From: Flavobacteriales bacterium UBA7612
GTDB taxonomy: Bacteria; Bacteroidota; Bacteroidia; Flavobacteriales; Weeksellaceae
Assembly (NCBI GenBank): GCA_002484335.1
Contig: DLJQ01000004.1
Span: 199,885 to 209,549 of the forward strand
Direction: 5' to 3'
Length of the DNA stretch: 9,665 nt
Program-made: the position numbers and the translations under genes
The notes under the pieces: generated by a model
Told to the model about the DNA's origin: nothing
Databases searched by the model: none
Seen by the model: the letters and a program-made list of their open reading frames with translations, nothing else
Part shown: positions 7,400 to 9,665 of the stretch, one piece after another
Layout: every line of letters begins with the position of its first letter
How positions within the stretch are numbered: the stretch's first letter is position 1

Positions 7400-7407
7400 C
7401 AAATTAG
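7400..7407 (-). promoter_or_regulatory. Weak -7-like box before the fibre operon
   Basis: The best candidate upstream of the ATG at 7371 is CTAATTTG on the minus strand, which keeps the TTTG but lacks the leading TA in place. No TTG or TTTG lies at a suitable distance upstream, where the DNA is an A/T-only run. The operon may need an activator or another sigma factor, or I may have missed the true promoter. Confidence 0.25.
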
Positions 7408-7457
7408 TAAAAAAAATAATATAAAAAATAAAAATATTTTATTTTAATGTTAAATTG

Positions 7458-7487
7458 TTTGATTTGAATTTCAGATGTTTATATTTG
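7458..7487 (+). promoter_or_regulatory. Strong consensus promoter of the metallopeptidase gene
   Basis: TTTG (7458-7461), 18 bases, then TATATTTG (7480-7487): an exact Bacteroidota-type promoter. Transcription would begin near 7493, about 37 bases before the ATG at 7530. It overlaps an apparent N-terminal extension of the open frame starting at a TTG at 7455, which therefore cannot be the real start. Confidence 0.75.
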
Positions 7488-7529
7488 TTTTTACTTTTAC
7501 TTAAACCAAGTATTGAAGAAACATTATAT

Positions 7530-8663
7530 ATGATTATCAAATATTTTTTATCATTATTTTTTCTATTTTTTTTAGCTAATTATGAAATTAAAGCTCAATA
7601 TTTCAATGATTTTTATATTAAACAACAATTAGGTTTTTATGAAGAGAAAGATTCTAAAGCTTATAATGCTTTGGAAGTTTTAAGAAAATTTATTTTGGAA
7701 AAAGATAAGTCAGCATTTGTAAAGAATTCAAGTAATGATTATTTCGAAAAATTTATAAGTATAGTATTTAATCCTTATTTGTCTCAAAATTTTTATAGTT
7801 ATATACCTACTACATATTATATAAAGAATAATGTAATTGTATTTGAAATGGATGTAATTGAATCTGTTGAAATCAATAATAAAATTATAAATATCGTTTA
7901 TGTAAACACTTATATTCCAGTAGATTTTAAAAATAATTTAATTTTATTGGATGAACAAAATATAGATTTACTTCCAAATATCAATAAAAGAAATTATGAA
8001 GGTATTAGTATAATTAGTAACCATATTCTCAGTAATAATAAAGGTGAAATTTTAGAAATAAAAAAATATATTCGTCAAAAATCTAAAGCTTTATCAATAT
8101 CTAATAAAACTTTGAAAAATGGTAATCTAACAATTTTAGCATCTAGCAATTTAAATGATGGATACTTTTATTATGGTATAAATAAGTATATAAATTATGT
8201 TAATAATTATTCTAATAATAAAATTTTTGCAGGAAACCATTCATTATTTTATAAACATGAAATTATTCACTATTTACTAAATTTTAAGACCAAAGATAAA
8301 ATTAATCCAATAATTGATGAAGGACTTGCGACTTGGCTAGGTGGTTCTACGAAATATTCTTACAATCAGTTTTTAAAGAAATCACTTGAAGGAAAATCAA
8401 ATTCTGAAATAGATATAATAATAGATAATTTTCTTTCGGATGACAATAGTGAAAATAATAATAAGTATGAATATTTTATTAGAGCTTTATTTGTAAATGC
8501 TGTATTTAAGTCTGAGAAAATACTTGATCAAACTATTTTGAATAAATTGATTAGTGAAAAAATGTATGTTCTTTCAGTTAATGAGATTATAGAAGAATTA
8601 AATTTAGACAAAAATGAATTAAGGACATTTATAAAAACTAAAATAAATAACTTAAATAATTAA
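7530..8663 (+). CDS. Secreted gluzincin-type zinc metallopeptidase, 377 aa
   Basis: This is predicted to be an exported zinc-dependent peptidase of unknown substrate. Residues 1-23 are a signal peptide (MIIKYF, hydrophobic FFLFFLA, ending IKAQ/YFND), so the enzyme acts in the periplasm or outside the cell. The zinc site is KHEIIHYLL with H243, E244 and H247. IIDEGLATWLGG supplies the third ligand E264, the spacing and sequence of the peptidase-MA-like gluzincins (HExxH then [W/I]xxEGLAxxL). The stretch from 24 to about 225 is less conserved-looking, is rich in Asn, Ile and Lys, and gives no family match. The C-terminal 100 residues look helical. The start was chosen at 7530 because the signal peptide begins there and a consensus promoter lies just upstream. 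It is divergent from the fibre operon, so shared regulation or processing of fibre proteins is possible but unproven. All active-site residues are intact. Confidence 0.85.
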   Translation: MIIKYFLSLFFLFFLANYEIKAQYFNDFYIKQQLGFYEEKDSKAYNALEVLRKFILEKDKSAFVKNSSNDYFEKFISIVFNPYLSQNFYSYIPTTYYIKNNVIVFEMDVIESVEINNKIINIVYVNTYIPVDFKNNLILLDEQNIDLLPNINKRNYEGISIISNHILSNNKGEILEIKKYIRQKSKALSISNKTLKNGNLTILASSNLNDGYFYYGINKYINYVNNYSNNKIFAGNHSLFYKHEIIHYLLNFKTKDKINPIIDEGLATWLGGSTKYSYNQFLKKSLEGKSNSEIDIIIDNFLSDDNSENNNKYEYFIRALFVNAVFKSEKILDQTILNKLISEKMYVLSVNEIIEELNLDKNELRTFIKTKINNLNN

Positions 8664-8710
8664 TATAAAAACATTTATAACCATTCATCATTACTTTTAA
8701 TATCTTCTAA

Positions 8711-9166
8711 TTCATAATAAATAAATTACATGAATTTGAAAACTTTCTAACGGTCGATTGTATGCTTTTAGAAGTCTTTAAAAAGATTCGTTTATCTAGA
8801 AGTAAAATCTGTAAAAGTCTATTATGTTACACAAAAAAAGGTTTTTTTACTTCTCAAAATTTTCACTTTTATAGTTATAAATTACACAATGTTTGTTTTA
8901 TAAATCGATTTTTTAAAGTTTTGATTTATCTTTTGGATTCATTTATAATATTCATTATTCACAAGATTTTACAGCTTGGTGATAAAGGATATTTTTATCA
9001 GTTATGTGATCAATTTATGACTAGAAGAAATTATGATAAAACTTTTGAATGTTTTTAAAACTAGAATTTTAGCTAAAAAAAAATAACATTAATAATTCTT
9101 AAACTTATTAATAAACTTCTTTTAATAGGAAACATAAATAAACGAAATATTAACCTCATTAAATAA
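8711..9166 (+). pseudogene. Decayed IS982-family transposase remnant
   Basis: The reading frame from 8711 gives KLHEFENFLTVDCMLLEVFK, followed by RSKICK, FFTSQNFHFYSYKLHNVC and LQLGDKGY (to 8992). This tracks the middle of IS982-type transposases, with the first catalytic Asp in TVD (8756-8758) and the second in GDKGY. The text then jumps to QLCDQFMTRRNYDKTFECF, which matches their C-terminal part, so several dozen residues including the catalytic Glu region are missing. One extra T at 9053-9056 creates the stop at 9056-9058. KTRILAK continues in another frame from 9057, and an A-run at 9075-9083 shifts back to ITLIILKLINKLLL, ending at the stop at 9164-9166. The N-terminal third is absent, with a stop at 8708-8710. 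A 98-codon open frame inside (8762-9058) is part of this wreck, not a gene. No terminal inverted repeats were found. The family match rests on remembered sequences. Confidence 0.8.
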
Positions 9167-9251
9167 TGCAATATACGTTAAATTATAAATTCTATTTATA
9201 AATAAATAAACAAAAGCTATTTAGTTCTGTATTAAACGAACTATAATAAGT

Positions 9252-9259
9252 TACATTTG
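9252..9259 (+). promoter_or_regulatory. Possible -7 box of the regulator gene
   Basis: TACATTTG matches TAnnTTTG exactly, but no good TTG lies 17-19 bases upstream. Transcription would start near 9265, at the first in-frame ATG (9266). That favours the second ATG at 9284 as the start. Confidence 0.4.
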
Positions 9260-9283
9260 TGTAAAATGAGGATTAATGGTATA

Positions 9284-9665
9284 ATGAAGACGAAAAATCA
9301 TGAAAATAATGCAGATCTTTTTTGTTGCTATAGTGCGTTTTTGGAGCAAACTTATAAACTTCCACCATTGGCAGCAAAATTACAAGCTTACATGGTTTTA
9401 GAATCAAATGATGAAGGTTTCACATTCGAGGAATTATTAGAAGTTTTTAATGTAAGTAAAAGTTCCTTATCTAATTCAATTAACTTTTTACTCTCTACAA
9501 ATCAAATAGAATACATTAATAAAATTAATTCTAGAAAGAGGTATTTTAGGCTAAATCTAAATTATTTTACAGAAAAGCTAGATTTTTTATATGAAATGAT
9601 TTCACAAGAAATAGTTTTTACAAATAAAATAAGGGATTATAAATTTTGTAATGATTCTTTATCAA
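9284..9665 (+). CDS. GbsR/MarR-like winged-helix transcriptional regulator, N-terminal part
   Basis: This is a DNA-binding regulator, cut off by the window end after 127 codons. The translated start, MKTKNHENNADLFCCYSAFL, is followed by EQTYKLPPLAAKLQAYMVL and GFTFEELLEVFNVSKSS. This is a winged helix-turn-helix in which the recognition helix is around SKSSLSNSINFLL (residues about 60-72) and the wing around IEYINKINSRKRYFRLN. The pattern fits the GbsR-type MarR relatives common in Bacteroidota, which often stand next to RND efflux or TolC genes; the downstream gene is outside the window, so this is untested. An in-frame ATG at 9266 would add six residues, but the likely transcription start falls on it. 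The IS982 remnant ends 117 bases upstream. Confidence 0.8.
   Translation, partial: MKTKNHENNADLFCCYSAFLEQTYKLPPLAAKLQAYMVLESNDEGFTFEELLEVFNVSKSSLSNSINFLLSTNQIEYINKINSRKRYFRLNLNYFTEKLDFLYEMISQEIVFTNKIRDYKFCNDSLS

Noticed and set aside
7455..7529. TTG-initiated extension of the metallopeptidase
   Set aside because: It contains the promoter boxes, and a typical signal peptide begins at the ATG at 7530.
8762..9058. 98-aa open frame as a stand-alone gene
   Set aside because: Its text is an IS982 transposase fragment with matching sequence continuing on both sides outside the open frame, so it is part of a pseudogene.
9167..9251. Search for IS ends, small RNA or a gene between the transposase remnant and the regulator
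   Set aside because: Only AT-rich sequence was seen, with no clear hairpin, repeat or open frame.

Overview
The window is very AT-rich, and its clearest promoters have the Bacteroidota form (TTG or TTTG, 17-18 bases, then TAnnTTTG). Together with the gene types this points to a flavobacterium, possibly of the Weeksellaceae or Chryseobacterium/Empedobacter kind. The family placement is an inference. No RNA genes or CRISPR arrays were seen.

Positions 26-2086, minus strand: a small helical protein of unknown function (26-382) lies downstream of a long-form RluA-family pseudouridine synthase (404-2086). The synthase carries an extra N-terminal region with a coiled coil and a cysteine-rich segment. 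Each gene has its own plausible promoter.

Positions 2163-7371, minus strand: a compact five-gene operon that looks like a chaperone-usher-type surface fibre system. In order of transcription it encodes an abundant-type secreted subunit (6802-7371), a hairpin terminator or attenuator (6743-6778), a two-domain periplasmic chaperone-like protein (5917-6714), a 903-residue outer-membrane beta-barrel protein with an usher-like layout (3213-5924), a second subunit paralogous to the first (2676-3209), and a divergent last subunit with a spore-coat-U-like C-terminal strand (2163-2672). The last four genes overlap or are 3 bases apart. My reading is that the chaperone carries the subunits through the periplasm, the barrel protein exports them, and the last gene may encode a tip or minor subunit. 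All of this is inferred from architecture. Chaperone-usher systems are described mainly from Proteobacteria, and Bacteroidota fimbriae are usually the lipoprotein-derived type V (FimA/Mfa) kind, so this operon is the main point of interest.

Positions 7458-8663, plus strand: transcribed divergently from the operon is a secreted gluzincin-type zinc metallopeptidase (HEIIH plus a downstream Glu) with a near-perfect promoter.

Positions 8711-9166, plus strand: a decayed IS982-family transposase remnant, lacking its N-terminus and with an internal deletion and two frameshifts. The 99 bases after it hold only a possible promoter.

Positions 9284-9665, plus strand: the start of a GbsR/MarR-like winged-helix regulator, cut by the window edge.
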